The notes: generated by a model not told the origin, from the sequence alone. A stretch of 64,000 bases of DNA from an uncultured Lachnospiraceae bacterium (GCA_947588995.1 CANPZI010000012.1:16167-80166); one strand, 5' to 3'; counted from the stretch's first letter, positions 37,740 through 47,498 are shown. Numbers and translations: made by a program.

Positions 37740-39944
37740 ATGACTTTGACGGACAAATTTCAAACATGGCAAAGTGTATTCGGGTATGATAGAATGAGAG
37801 AAAAAGGAACAGGGATCTGTGATTTTATGTTAGGCAGGCTGCGCATATTGGACTGGGAAAAAAATTATTATAAGATGCTGACGGCAATCGTCGCGGGGAC
37901 AGTTCTGTTCAAGCTGCTCCTGATGGGACTGTTCTCGTCGGATTATCAGGATCTGATGTTCATCCCTTTCGTACAGTGTTTTCTGGACGGGAAAAATCCC
38001 TACCAGTATTACTATGACAATCAGCTGTTGTCCTCATTCCCCTATCCGCCGGTGATGCTGTTCGTCGAGTGTATCGGGGGAGTTCTCGTGAGGGCGGGCG
38101 CGGGGCTCTCTGTCTTTGCGCGCAATCTGCTTTTCAAGCTGCCGCTCTTGCTGATGGATCTTCTGGGACTGTATTATCTGATGCGCATTTCGAAATCGCG
38201 GCGAAAATATATTCTTGCGCTGTACTTTCTGTCTCCGATTGTACTGTACGCCACCTACATGCACGGGCAGCTCGATATCATCCCGACGGTATTTCTGGTG
38301 GGCGCGATCTACTATCTGACAGAAACGGGTGTATCCGCGGAGCAGGCAAGGCGCAACGACGGAAAGTTTGTGGCGTTTCTTGCCCTCTCCCTGGCGTCCA
38401 AATTTCACATTGCGGTGGTGCTGCCGCTGTTTTTCCTGTATCTCTATAAGAAAAAGGGGAGAAAGAAAGCGGTGGTTTTGACCGGTCTGCCGATTTTGTT
38501 TACGGCGATCATTGTCTCGCCTTTCTGGGGGAGCGGTTTTATGAATATGGTGCTCTTCAATAAAGAGCAGAGCGTGATTGGCGACGTCTATGTCGAATAC
38601 GGAAGCGCGCACCTGCTTCTGTGTGTGCTGGTACTGCTTTTGGTTTATTTTCAGGCGTTCCATATCAACCAGATGAACAGAGATCTGCTGATCAGTATGA
38701 CAGGTCTTCTCTTCTCGGTATTTCTCGCGTTCGTACCGGCCATGCCAGGGTGGTATATCTGGGTGGTGCCTTTTATCATGCTGTATCTGGCAGGGCTGTC
38801 GGTCAGCAGGAGCAAGATGGTTTTAGTCTACGGCGTTTTCAATCTGCTGTATCTTCTGTACTATATCTGTTTTCATGTGACGCGGTTTACGGATCTGTCG
38901 TTTCTGGGCAGGAATCTGGACGGATTGAAGTATATAAACGAGGGCGCTAAAAATATTGTGTTTACACTGATGGTTGGCGTCTTTATGATTCTGGTCGTTT
39001 TTATGTATCTGTATGGCGTGAACAGCAATTCCTACTACCGCAGGCGCAGCCGTCCTTTTACCATCGGTATTGCGGGGGACAGCGGAGCGGGTAAGAGCAG
39101 ACTGCTCGTCATGCTGGACGAGCTGCTCTCCGAGGACAGTATTCTGAATATTGAGGGCGACGGCGATCACAGATGGGAGCGGAATGACGCGAACTGGAAC
39201 GATATGACGCACTTAAATCCGCTCGCCAACTATCTGTACAGGCAGGCGGAGGATCTGCGCATCCTGCGCGGCAACAATGCGGTGAAGAGGGCGGACTACG
39301 ATCACGGGACAGGGACGTTTACCGGAAAGAGACGGGTTGCGCCGAAGCCGTACATCGTCATGTGCGGGCTGCATTCACTCTATCTCCCGCAGATGCGGCA
39401 GGTGCTGGATCTGAAAATCTATCTGGACACGGATGAGGAGCTGAGACGCCGCTGGAAACTGGCGAGAGATCAGGGCGACCGGGGACATACGGTCAGGGAG
39501 GCGGCGGCGCAGATAGAGAGACGGCGGGGCGACGCGGAGAAGTATATTTATCCCCAGAAGCAGTACGCCGACCTGGTGATCCGCTATTTTGACACCGCGC
39601 GGCCGGATGGCCGTACGGAGCCGGACGAGGGCGGCCGGGTCATTCTTGGTGTGGAATTTTTGATGGATGTCGGCATCAATATTGAGCCTATGCTGGGCCT
39701 TTTGCAGGAGCAGGGCATAAGCGGCAATCTCGTCTATGACAGGGATCTGCTGCATCAGAGAATGGTATTTGACGGGACGGATTTGAAGAAGATCGGCGGG
39801 AATATCTGGGAGAAGATTGCCCGCGCGGCGATTCCGCAGATGGAAGATCTGACCGGCGGGCGGATTGTCTGGGAGGACGGCACCAACGGTCTGGTGCAGG
39901 TGATCCTGCTGATGGTGATCGGTGAGATCATGAAGAGGGATTAG
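37740..39944 (+). CDS. polytopic glycosyltransferase-like protein fused to a P-loop kinase
   Basis: 734 residues. Residues about 45-430 form a membrane domain of ten or more spans in the GT-C/GT87 style (FLDGKNPYQYYYDN, FPYPPVMLFVE, then MHGQLDIIPTVFLVGA). Residues about 440-734 are a soluble P-loop domain: Walker A GIAGDSGAGKSRL (about 442-454), NIEGDGDHRWERND, then KRADYDHGTGTF and GLHSLYLPQMRQVLDLKIYL, the uridine-kinase/phosphoribulokinase layout. I do not know a described protein with this fusion. It lies in a run of glycan genes, 4 bases before a HAD phosphatase. A plausible role is coupling a cytoplasmic phosphorylation to membrane sugar or lipid-carrier transfer. Confidence 0.8.
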   Translation: MTLTDKFQTWQSVFGYDRMREKGTGICDFMLGRLRILDWEKNYYKMLTAIVAGTVLFKLLLMGLFSSDYQDLMFIPFVQCFLDGKNPYQYYYDNQLLSSFPYPPVMLFVECIGGVLVRAGAGLSVFARNLLFKLPLLLMDLLGLYYLMRISKSRRKYILALYFLSPIVLYATYMHGQLDIIPTVFLVGAIYYLTETGVSAEQARRNDGKFVAFLALSLASKFHIAVVLPLFFLYLYKKKGRKKAVVLTGLPILFTAIIVSPFWGSGFMNMVLFNKEQSVIGDVYVEYGSAHLLLCVLVLLLVYFQAFHINQMNRDLLISMTGLLFSVFLAFVPAMPGWYIWVVPFIMLYLAGLSVSRSKMVLVYGVFNLLYLLYYICFHVTRFTDLSFLGRNLDGLKYINEGAKNIVFTLMVGVFMILVVFMYLYGVNSNSYYRRRSRPFTIGIAGDSGAGKSRLLVMLDELLSEDSILNIEGDGDHRWERNDANWNDMTHLNPLANYLYRQAEDLRILRGNNAVKRADYDHGTGTFTGKRRVAPKPYIVMCGLHSLYLPQMRQVLDLKIYLDTDEELRRRWKLARDQGDRGHTVREAAAQIERRRGDAEKYIYPQKQYADLVIRYFDTARPDGRTEPDEGGRVILGVEFLMDVGINIEPMLGLLQEQGISGNLVYDRDLLHQRMVFDGTDLKKIGGNIWEKIARAAIPQMEDLTGGRIVWEDGTNGLVQVILLMVIGEIMKRD

Positions 39945-39948
39945 GGAC

Positions 39949-40614
39949 ATGATAAGAGCGGTGATAATCGATCTGGATGATACCTTGTATGCTTTTGCGC
40001 CGTTGGATGAGGAAGCGCGGCGGCTCGTGCGGGAATATCTCTGCGGACAGCTGCCTGTCACGGCGCAGCGGTATGAGGAGGCATTTGCGGCAGGCAGGCG
40101 GGAGACGAAGCGTCGTTTGGGAGATGTGGCCGCATCGCACAACAGAATGTTGTATTTTCAGAAGACGCTTGAGAATCTGGGTGTGAATCCCGTGCCGATG
40201 AGTCTGAAACTGTACGAGCTATACTGGGGGACAATCCTGCACAGGATGAGGCTCAATGACGGCGCGCGGGAATTTCTCGACCGGATGCGTGAGCGCGGCG
40301 TACGGGTGATGATCTGTACGGATCTGACGGCGCAGATTCAGCATCGCAAGATCGAGGCGCTGGGGATAGCCGGAGATATCGCCGGACTGGTGACCAGCGA
40401 GGAGGCGGGCAGGGAGAAGCCGTCGCCGGAGATTTTCAGGTTATGCCTGGACAAGCTGGGACTGCCGGCGGAGGAAGTCTGCTGTATCGGCGACAGCCCG
40501 GCCAGGGATGTGGAGGGTGCGCACACAGCCGGCATGCGGGCGATGCTCTTTCGGCCTGACCGGCCGAGTGCGCCGCAGTTTGCACGGATGGCGGAGATGA
40601 TAGAAACGGATTGA
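39949..40614 (+). CDS. HAD-superfamily phosphatase
   Basis: 221 residues. Motif I is IIDLDDTLY (residues 6-14), motif II MICTDLT, motif III lysine in REKPSPEIF and motif IV CCIGDSPARDVEGA. A helical cap lies between motif I and II, as in subfamily I enzymes. It follows the kinase fusion by 4 bases and precedes a GT2 gene by 9 bases, so it probably dephosphorylates an intermediate of the same glycan pathway, possibly opposing the kinase domain. Confidence 0.9.
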   Translation: MIRAVIIDLDDTLYAFAPLDEEARRLVREYLCGQLPVTAQRYEEAFAAGRRETKRRLGDVAASHNRMLYFQKTLENLGVNPVPMSLKLYELYWGTILHRMRLNDGAREFLDRMRERGVRVMICTDLTAQIQHRKIEALGIAGDIAGLVTSEEAGREKPSPEIFRLCLDKLGLPAEEVCCIGDSPARDVEGAHTAGMRAMLFRPDRPSAPQFARMAEMIETD

Positions 40615-40626
40615 ACGGAGGAAATG

Positions 40627-41325
40627 ATGAAACTTTCGGTTGTAGTACCCTGTTATAATGAAGAACAGAATATTCCGCTGATGCTTTCGCGTTTCGGCGA
40701 GGTCATAGAGCGGGACGATATTGAGATTATTCTGGTGGACAATGGCTCTACGGACGACAGCGCGCGGGTACTCTCCGAGCTGCTGCCGGCCTATCCCTTT
40801 GCGAAAAGCGTGAAAGTGGAGGTCAATCAGGGCTACGGCTACGGCATCCTGCAGGGACTTAAGGAATGCCGGGGCGAGTATGTCGGCTGGACCCATGCGG
40901 ATATGCAGACCGATCCCGCGGATATCCTGAGAGCGCTTGCCGTCATAGAGGGGGAGAACGGCCTCGTGTTCGTCAAGGGAAACCGCAGGGGCCGGCCGCT
41001 TTTCGATGTGTTTTTCACGATGGGTATGAGTCTGTTCGAGACGTGCTATCTGCGGACGAAACTGTATGACATCAATGCACAGCCGAATCTTTTTCCCAGA
41101 GTATTCTATGATTCCTGGGAGAACCCGCCGCACGATTTTGCCCTGGATCTCTACGCCCTGTACATGGCGCGCAGGAGAGGCCTTAAGGTGGTCAGGTTCC
41201 CGGTACTCTTCCCAAAGCGGATCTATGGCGAGTCCAAGTGGAATACCGGACTTAAGGCCAAGTGGAAATTTATCAAAAGAACGATAATGTTCAGTGTGAA
41301 TCTCAGGAAAAACGGCAATGTATAA
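40627..41325 (+). CDS. family 2 glycosyltransferase (dolichyl/polyprenyl-phosphate type)
   Basis: 232 residues, soluble, with the GT-A start KLSVVVPCYNEEQNI, ILVDNGSTDDS and the metal-binding stretch THADMQTDP, then FPKRIYGESKWNTG near the end as in polyprenyl-phosphate sugar synthases. It lacks C-terminal spans. It would make a lipid-linked sugar donor for the GT-C proteins encoded on each side. GGAGG lies just before two ATGs (40624, 40627). Confidence 0.88.
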   Translation: MKLSVVVPCYNEEQNIPLMLSRFGEVIERDDIEIILVDNGSTDDSARVLSELLPAYPFAKSVKVEVNQGYGYGILQGLKECRGEYVGWTHADMQTDPADILRALAVIEGENGLVFVKGNRRGRPLFDVFFTMGMSLFETCYLRTKLYDINAQPNLFPRVFYDSWENPPHDFALDLYALYMARRRGLKVVRFPVLFPKRIYGESKWNTGLKAKWKFIKRTIMFSVNLRKNGNV

Positions 41326-41356
41326 AAAGTGCCGCGGCAGACAGGAGGATGGGGAG

Positions 41357-41950
41357 ATGGAATATATCGCGCACAGAATCAACACGGTGGAGGAACTTAA
41401 GACGCTGCCTGCCGAGTACGGCGTGGAACTGGATCTGCGGGATGATCTGAACGGCAGGATTTATATTTCGCACAATCCCTTTGAGGCGGGGGAGGATTTT
41501 GAGGACTACTGCAGAGCGTATCATCATGGGACAATGATCCTGAATATCAAGAGTGAACGGATCGAGCACAAAGTGCTGGAGTACATGGGACAGTACCATA
41601 TTGAGAAATATTTTTTTCTCGATTCTTCTTTTCCGATGATCAAGCTGCTCACTGATATGGGCGTCAGGGATATCGCACTGCGCTTCAGTGAGCTGGAGGG
41701 TATAGACACTCTCCGCAATATGGCGGGGCGCGCCGATTGGGTCTGGGTGGACTGCTTCACGAGGATTCCGCTTGACCGCGACAGCTGGCGGGAATTGCGG
41801 GAGCTGGGATATAAGCTGTGTTTTGTCTCCCCGGAGCTGGAGGCGCAGGAGGAGAAGCTTCCGGCCTATAAGAAGTATATAGAGGAGCAGGGGATCGTAT
41901 TTGACGCGATCTGCACAAAGCGTTATCATATTGATGACTGGAAAGCATAG
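41357..41950 (+). CDS. GDPD/PLC-like TIM-barrel protein
   Basis: 197 residues. EYIAHRINTVEEL, YGVELDLRDDLNGRIYISHN and PF follow the glycerophosphodiester phosphodiesterase pattern (HR, ELD, SHDP), though the second histidine is followed by Asn instead of Asp and the protein is shorter than most. It could act on a phosphodiester-linked glycan precursor or may have lost activity. The ATG at 41357 has AGGAGG about 8 bases upstream. It starts 31 bases after the GT2 gene. Confidence 0.65.
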   Translation: MEYIAHRINTVEELKTLPAEYGVELDLRDDLNGRIYISHNPFEAGEDFEDYCRAYHHGTMILNIKSERIEHKVLEYMGQYHIEKYFFLDSSFPMIKLLTDMGVRDIALRFSELEGIDTLRNMAGRADWVWVDCFTRIPLDRDSWRELRELGYKLCFVSPELEAQEEKLPAYKKYIEEQGIVFDAICTKRYHIDDWKA

Positions 41951-41961
41951 GAGCGCGGTAT

Positions 41962-43548
41962 ATGAAGAAGATAAAGCAAAAGGCCGGCATGGCGGCGGCG
42001 ATTCTGGCGACGCTGGCAGCGGGGATTCTCGTATTTTACAGACATTGGCAGTTTGAACTGCCGTTGTGCCCGAATGTGGATGAGCAGATGTCCCTGGAGC
42101 AGATCGGGAATCTGCTGAATCAGCATATTTACGTGGGCGATGTCTATGTGCTGGACTTCTTCCGCTATCCGCATCTGACTTTTTATTACGCAGTGCTGGG
42201 CGTCCGGCTGCTCGGCAGACTTCTGGCCGTGGCGGACACTGCCATGCTGGCGCGCTATGTCGTCTGCGGTACGGCGCTCCTCTCCAATGTGTGCGTTTAT
42301 TTCTCCGTGAAAAGGATGACGGGAGAGCGCGGCTTAAGTTTTATGGCATTTGTGCTGTCAGTCTTTTCTCTGTACGGCTACGCTTATTTGTACTACACGG
42401 GACCGGACACGATGATTTACGCCGTGGCGAATGTCATCCTGTTTCTCGGCTGCGTGATCTGGCAGGATAACTGCGAGGACAGGGTAGTCTATCTGTGGTA
42501 TCCGCTTCTCGCTGTCTGCATCGGACTGGCCACAGCCGCGAAGTACCACGGGATTTTGTTCGGGCTTTTTTGGCTGGCGCTGCATGTGCGCAAGGGATTC
42601 TGGAAAAGCTACCGGGATAATTTTTTGTTCTTTCTCAACTGTATCATACTGGCGTTGGCGTTCTGCCTGTGCAATTATTCGCTGTTCTTTCATTTCAAGA
42701 CTTTTGTCGGGGATAACCTGTACAATTTCAACCATTACGCGTGGGGGCATCCCGGCATAGAGCACAATCTGCCGCTTCTGGGATATACGGAGGCGTATGC
42801 GCTCAGCGGTTACGGTATCGTGGGCGGCGTGCTGATTCTTGTGGGAGTGGTCTGTCTGTTTCGCAGAAAAGATTGGAAACAGGCGGTCGTGTTTCTCCTG
42901 ATGCCTGTCTTTGTGATTCTGTTTCTGTCGAGATATCAGATCATGCTCGGCCGTAATCTGGCGCTCGTGCTGCCGTTTTCCTATCTCTTTATGGCATACG
43001 GGCTGGCGGCGCTCAGGGCGGTTCTGCGCAGGAGAGAGCGACGTGGCGGTAAGGCTGTACTGCCGGTGCTTGTGGGGCTGATGGCGGTGTGCAATATCCT
43101 GACGGCGTGCGGCAGTTACCGCTATGACCTGACTTATGCGCAGGCGATGCGGTATATCGAGGAGCAGATTCCGGAGGGCGCGGTGATTTACTGCACTTCT
43201 TTCGCGCCGGCCATCGATCCGGAACGCTATGAGGTGATTGATATCGGAGAGGATATGAGGCGTCCGCCGGATATCCTTGGAGAGGGAGAATACTTTGTGG
43301 ATGTGCAGTATGCCACGGGATATTTCAGCCAGCGAAAGGATTATCTGCTCTTTCAGGGCGGCGACATGTACCCTGACCTGAAGAGCCTGTACGAGCAGAA
43401 ACTGGAGAATTACACGTGCCTGCAGTTTTATCGGGGCATCTCTTACGGCGGGGAGTGGAAGTATCGGATCGGCTATCTGGATTGGTTCCGATACAGTCCG
43501 AAAGAATATTATGTCGGGCCGAGCATCGGCATATACGGCGGCGGGTGA
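41962..43548 (+). CDS. GT39/PMT-like polytopic glycosyltransferase
   Basis: 528 residues with about 11 spans and a C-terminal extracellular domain of roughly 130 residues. The first loop has LPLCPNVDEQMSLEQ with the paired acidic residues (Asp-Glu) used by GT-C enzymes, and RYPHLTFYYAVLG. It would take sugar from a polyprenyl-phosphate donor made by the GT2 enzyme encoded two genes upstream. It starts 11 bases after the GDPD-like gene and is the last gene of the cluster. A small GCCGG-GGAAA-CCGGC hairpin (about 43557-43571) follows. Confidence 0.85.
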   Translation: MKKIKQKAGMAAAILATLAAGILVFYRHWQFELPLCPNVDEQMSLEQIGNLLNQHIYVGDVYVLDFFRYPHLTFYYAVLGVRLLGRLLAVADTAMLARYVVCGTALLSNVCVYFSVKRMTGERGLSFMAFVLSVFSLYGYAYLYYTGPDTMIYAVANVILFLGCVIWQDNCEDRVVYLWYPLLAVCIGLATAAKYHGILFGLFWLALHVRKGFWKSYRDNFLFFLNCIILALAFCLCNYSLFFHFKTFVGDNLYNFNHYAWGHPGIEHNLPLLGYTEAYALSGYGIVGGVLILVGVVCLFRRKDWKQAVVFLLMPVFVILFLSRYQIMLGRNLALVLPFSYLFMAYGLAALRAVLRRRERRGGKAVLPVLVGLMAVCNILTACGSYRYDLTYAQAMRYIEEQIPEGAVIYCTSFAPAIDPERYEVIDIGEDMRRPPDILGEGEYFVDVQYATGYFSQRKDYLLFQGGDMYPDLKSLYEQKLENYTCLQFYRGISYGGEWKYRIGYLDWFRYSPKEYYVGPSIGIYGGG

Positions 43549-43585
43549 CGAAAGCTGCCGGGGAAACCGGCGATCGGCGCGGATC

Positions 43586-44254
43586 TTACGTCAGCAGCTC
43601 CTGCAGCAGCAGTTTCAGTTCCTCCATCTCCGGTTCGGAGAAAGCGGGGGAACTTTTTTTGTCGGCAGGCTGATCGGGGCCGTGCGCTTCGGCGGAGGCT
43701 GTTCGGCCGTGGCTGATTGACTGCATGTCCTGCTCGGCCTGTTCCAGGCGGTTCGCCAGATGATTCTCCAGGTAGTCTACCAGATTGATCCGCAGCGTAT
43801 TGCGTTTGCCGGCGGCATCGACCAGGGAGGAGACTGCGAAATAGCAGTACAGGCCCAGAAAGCTGACCACATAAAAAGGCGCAATACTGAAAAAATTTTC
43901 ATTGTTGATGATGCCCCGGCAGGCGCCGATGCCCGCCACCAGAACGGCGAGCAGCACAAGCTGTCCCGACAGGTGCTGAATGAGGGAGAGCGGAACCTTG
44001 CCGAACCGGATGCCGCTCAGATACTTGTCCACAAAAATCGGCACGTTGGCTACTTTTTCATTGATCTTGCGGCAGCCTGTGAATTTGAGCTTCAGCTGCT
44101 GCAGAGATTTGTCGGCGGTGGCGGACATATGCTCCGTCTCCCAGATCAGGCGGCGGTATATCACCTCCATGAGGATCTGGCATATAATACTGGCAGACAG
44201 CAGTGCCAGGATGGCGATCATGAAAAATTTGTGTTGAAAAAAGATTGCGAACAT
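43586..44254 (-). CDS. membrane protein of unknown function
   Basis: 222 residues. Hydrophobic segments lie near 10-30, 94-112 and 124-145. The first is followed by a charged stretch (TADKSLQQLKLKFTGCRKIN) and the tail ends in a Glu-rich helix EPEMEELKLLLQELL. I recognise no family, but the pattern looks like a conserved Lachnospiraceae membrane protein. It is convergent with the glycan cluster and divergent from murG. Confidence 0.7.
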   Translation of the reverse strand: MFAIFFQHKFFMIAILALLSASIICQILMEVIYRRLIWETEHMSATADKSLQQLKLKFTGCRKINEKVANVPIFVDKYLSGIRFGKVPLSLIQHLSGQLVLLAVLVAGIGACRGIINNENFFSIAPFYVVSFLGLYCYFAVSSLVDAAGKRNTLRINLVDYLENHLANRLEQAEQDMQSISHGRTASAEAHGPDQPADKKSSPAFSEPEMEELKLLLQELLT

Positions 44255-44432
44255 AATTCTTCCTCCTGTGCGGCAGGCTTAAAATAATGTGTATACTTAC
44301 ATTATATTGCATTATTTCGGAGACGAAAGCTGTAAGCGATCGTCAAATTAGTCCATAAAATACATGGAAACGTGCGTGAGAGTATGATACAATTCATATC
44401 GGAAGATTTTCGGTGAGGAGGTTTCTTTCATC

Positions 44433-45512
44433 ATGGGTAAGAAGATCGTGTTGACCGGCGGCGGGACTGCCGGACATGTGACGCCGAATATGGCGCTGCT
44501 CCCGAGACTCAGGGAGCTGCAGTATGAGATCGCATATATGGGATCCTATGACGGGATCGAGAAGAAGCTGATAGAGGACTATGACATTCCCTATTATGGT
44601 ATCTCTACCGGAAAGTTCCGAAGGTATTTTGATCCGAAGAATTTTTCCGACCCTTTCCGCGTCCTCAAGGGGATGCACGAGGCGAGAAAATATTTGAAAG
44701 AAATCAGACCGGATGTGGTGTTCTCCAAGGGCGGTTTTGTCAGCGTTCCCGTAGTACGCGCGGCCGCGTCTCTCAGGATCCCGTGTATCATACACGAATC
44801 CGATATGACGCCGGGGCTGGCGAATAAGCTCTGCATACCGGTCGCGAAGAAAGTGTGCTGTAACTTTCCCGAGACTTTCAATATGCTGCCGGCCAACAAG
44901 GCGGTGCTGACCGGCTCTCCGATCAGGGAGGAACTCACGACAGGGAACGCCGAGGCAGGTTATCGGCTATGCGGTTTTGATGTTTCCAAGCCGGTCATCA
45001 TGGTGGTGGGCGGCAGTCAGGGGTCGGCCGCGGTCAATCAGGCGGTCAGGGACGTGCTGCCGGAACTTTTGAAAGATTTTCAGGTAGTACACCTGTGTGG
45101 CAAAGATAAGGTGGATAATCTTCTGCTCACCACGCCGGGATATAAACAATTCGAGTATATTACGTCGGAGATGAAAGATCTTTTCGCGATGGCGGATATT
45201 GTGATTTCCCGGGCGGGCGCCAACGCGATCAGCGAGATATTGACACTCAGAAAACCCAATATCCTGATCCCGCTTCCGGCGGGCAGCAGCAGAGGCGATC
45301 AGATTCTGAACGCAAGATCCTTTGAGGAGCAGGGTTTCAGCATCGTGATCGACGAGGATGATCTGACGAACAAACTGTTCCTTGAGAAGATCAGGGAGCT
45401 GTACGGCAGCAGGGACGCCTATGTCAGCGCGATGAGCAAGAGCAGTCAGCGCGACGCCATCGGCAAGATCATCGATCTGATTGAGGATGCGGCGAACGGG
45501 AAAATGTCTTGA
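44433..45512 (+). CDS. murG: UDP-GlcNAc:lipid I N-acetylglucosaminyltransferase
   Basis: 359 residues; adds GlcNAc to lipid I on the inner face of the membrane to form lipid II. GGGTAGHVTPNMALL, KGGFVSVPVVRAA, HESDMTPGLANK, GGSQGSAAVNQ and SRAGANAISEIL are the standard MurG motifs. GGAGG lies about 11 bases before the ATG. It stands outside a dcw cluster, so it may be one of two copies in this genome; Clostridia often carry such a detached undecaprenyldiphospho-muramoylpentapeptide transferase. Confidence 0.93.
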   Translation: MGKKIVLTGGGTAGHVTPNMALLPRLRELQYEIAYMGSYDGIEKKLIEDYDIPYYGISTGKFRRYFDPKNFSDPFRVLKGMHEARKYLKEIRPDVVFSKGGFVSVPVVRAAASLRIPCIIHESDMTPGLANKLCIPVAKKVCCNFPETFNMLPANKAVLTGSPIREELTTGNAEAGYRLCGFDVSKPVIMVVGGSQGSAAVNQAVRDVLPELLKDFQVVHLCGKDKVDNLLLTTPGYKQFEYITSEMKDLFAMADIVISRAGANAISEILTLRKPNILIPLPAGSSRGDQILNARSFEEQGFSIVIDEDDLTNKLFLEKIRELYGSRDAYVSAMSKSSQRDAIGKIIDLIEDAANGKMS

Positions 45513-45603
45513 AAAACCCTGTGCGCAATGCTACACTTATCAGTGACAGCAGTCGATAACGGGCACGGAAGCGATGCCTGATAGAAAAGGAGAGAGGATA
45601 AAG

Positions 45604-46950
45604 ATGAGCAAAGTTACGTTTGATTATTCCAAGGCGGCTTCTTTCGTCAGGGACAATGAAGTGGAATCCATGAAAAAGCTGGCGCTGGACGCGAAAGAAG
45701 TGCTTGTGGGAAAGACGGGAGCAGGCAATGACTTTCTGGGCTGGATTGATCTGCCGGTTAATTATGACAAGGAAGAGTTTGCCAGGATTAAGAAAGCGGC
45801 GGCGAAGATCCAGAGCGATTCGGAAGTGCTGCTGGTGATCGGTATCGGCGGTTCCTATCTCGGCGCGAGGGCGGCGGTTGAATTCCTGCGCCACAGTTTC
45901 TATAATGTTGTGGACAAATCCGTCAGAAAGACGCCGGAGATTTATTTCGTGGGAAACTCGATCAGTTCTACCTATATCAAACATCTGATTGACGTGGTCG
46001 GCGACAGAGATTTTTCCATCAACATGATCTCCAAGTCCGGCACGACTACCGAACCGGCTATTGCGTTCCGTGTCTTCAAGGAGATGGCGGAGAAGAAGTA
46101 CGGCAAAAAAGGCGCGGCGGAGAGAATCTATGCGACCACCGACAAGGCGAGAGGATCTTTGAAGAATCTGGCGACCGAGGAGGGCTATGAGAGTTTTGTC
46201 GTTCCCGATGACGTGGGCGGCCGTTTCTCCGTGCTGACGGCCGTAGGGCTTTTGCCGATTGCGGTGTCCGGCGCGGACATCGACAAGCTGATGGAGGGTG
46301 CCGCGGACGGACGTAAGAGAGCGCTGGAAGCTCCTTTCGAGGAAAATGACGCGCTGCAGTACGCGGCGCTGCGCAATATCCTGCTGAGAAAAGGCAAGAA
46401 CATAGAGATTCTGGCCAACTATGAGCCGAGCGTGCACTATGTCTCCGAGTGGTGGAAGCAGCTCTACGGCGAGTCCGAGGGCAAGGATCAGAAAGGTATC
46501 TTCCCGGCCAGTGTAGATCTGACGACCGATCTGCACTCCATGGGACAGTTTATTCAGGACGGCTCGAGGAATCTGTTCGAGACGGTTATCAACATCGAGA
46601 AGAGCCGCGAGGAGATTATCATTGGCGAGGAGCCGGTGGATCTGGACGGCTTGAACTATCTGGCAGGCAAGAGCGTGGATTTTGTCAACAAGAGCGCGAT
46701 GAACGGAACGATTCTCGCGCACACCGACGGGCAGGTGCCGAACCTGATGGTAAAAGTGCCCGAGGTGAGCGAGTTCTACCTCGGCCAGCTCTTCTACTTC
46801 TTCGAGTTTGCCTGCGGCGTCAGCGGTTATCTGCTGGGTGTGAACCCGTTCAACCAGCCGGGTGTGGAGAGCTACAAGAAGAACATGTTCGCGCTTCTCG
46901 GCAAGCCGGGTTATGAGGCGCAGAGAGAGGAACTGCTGAAGAGGCTGTAA
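45604..46950 (+). CDS. pgi: glucose-6-phosphate isomerase
   Basis: 448 residues; interconverts glucose-6-phosphate and fructose-6-phosphate. [33 protein letters not shown], the signature [18 protein letters not shown] and the C-terminal [14 protein letters not shown] are diagnostic. AAAGGAGAG precedes the ATG at 45604. The length fits the shorter Firmicutes type. It is followed by a bidirectional terminator. Confidence 0.97.
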   Translation: MSKVTFDYSKAASFVRDNEVESMKKLALDAKEVLVGKTGAGNDFLGWIDLPVNYDKEEFARIKKAAAKIQSDSEVLLVIGIGGSYLGARAAVEFLRHSFYNVVDKSVRKTPEIYFVGNSISSTYIKHLIDVVGDRDFSINMISKSGTTTEPAIAFRVFKEMAEKKYGKKGAAERIYATTDKARGSLKNLATEEGYESFVVPDDVGGRFSVLTAVGLLPIAVSGADIDKLMEGAADGRKRALEAPFEENDALQYAALRNILLRKGKNIEILANYEPSVHYVSEWWKQLYGESEGKDQKGIFPASVDLTTDLHSMGQFIQDGSRNLFETVINIEKSREEIIIGEEPVDLDGLNYLAGKSVDFVNKSAMNGTILAHTDGQVPNLMVKVPEVSEFYLGQLFYFFEFACGVSGYLLGVNPFNQPGVESYKKNMFALLGKPGYEAQREELLKRL

Positions 46951-46999
46951 TTGAGAACCGGGAGTAACTTCGGACAGGGAAAATCAGAGAAGATAAAGA

Positions 47000-47030
47000 A
47001 ATGCCGTTCCGCACAATGCGGGGCGGCATT
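47000..47030. terminator. terminator hairpin, copy 1 of 3
   Basis: AATGCCGTTCCGCA pairs with TGCGGGGCGGCATT around CAA, with two G-U pairs. The same 31-base sequence recurs at 50926-50955 and 51585-51615. T-rich sequence lies on both sides, so it can serve pgi and the convergent XRE gene. Confidence 0.8.
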
Positions 47031-47037
47031 TCCTGTC

Positions 47038-47361
47038 TTAACGAGTGATTTCCGGATGATGGTTCAGGCGGCGGATCAATGTAAACAGCAGAATAATATC
47101 ATCATCGGAAAGCGTCTTGATTTCGTCTGTCACTTTGTCCATCAGCACCGGATTTTCCTGCTGTATATCAAAGAAAGCTTTCGGGCTGATGCCGAAGTAG
47201 TCACAGATAGAGAAGAATTCTGACATGGAAGGCAGTGCTTTGCCGGAAGAAATGTTGTAGATATATCCCCGGCTATGGCCGAGTGCATAACTCATTTGAT
47301 ATTCGGACACCCCTTTGTTTAAGCGCAGCTGCGTAATACGGTTTCTTACAAACTCTTCCAA
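47038..47361 (-). CDS. XRE-family regulator
   Basis: 107 residues. A Cro/C1 helix-turn-helix spans about residues 5-60 (ITQLRLNKGVSEYQMSYALG, then HSRGYIYNISSGKALPSMSE). The TTG at 47361 is chosen as start because AAAGGA lies upstream and the family begins there; longer starts at 47394 and 47406 are possible. A dyad (47398-47426) lies just upstream and may be its own operator. It stands divergent from the VTC-DUF4956-CotH operon and could regulate it. Confidence 0.82.
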   Translation of the reverse strand: MEEFVRNRITQLRLNKGVSEYQMSYALGHSRGYIYNISSGKALPSMSEFFSICDYFGISPKAFFDIQQENPVLMDKVTDEIKTLSDDDIILLFTLIRRLNHHPEITR

Positions 47362-47397
47362 TCTGTTTCCGTCCTTTCCTGATATTTCAAGCATCCG

Positions 47398-47426
47398 ATT
47401 TGCCATATTGGTCGTGCATGGCAAAT
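47398..47426. promoter_or_regulatory. dyad upstream of XRE gene, possible operator
   Basis: ATTTGCCAT (47398-47406) and ATGGCAAAT (47418-47426) are perfect inverted arms around 11 bases, between the XRE start and the divergent operon promoter. Confidence 0.5.
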
Positions 47427-47498
47427 AGTTACAAAAGTTTATAACATATTTTAATAGACAAACCGGCGGGAATAGCATAATCATACATGACATATTTG

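Noticed and set aside
45469..46722. 417-codon open frame antisense to pgi
   Set aside because: Shadow of a conserved housekeeping gene; no start context and no recognisable domain.
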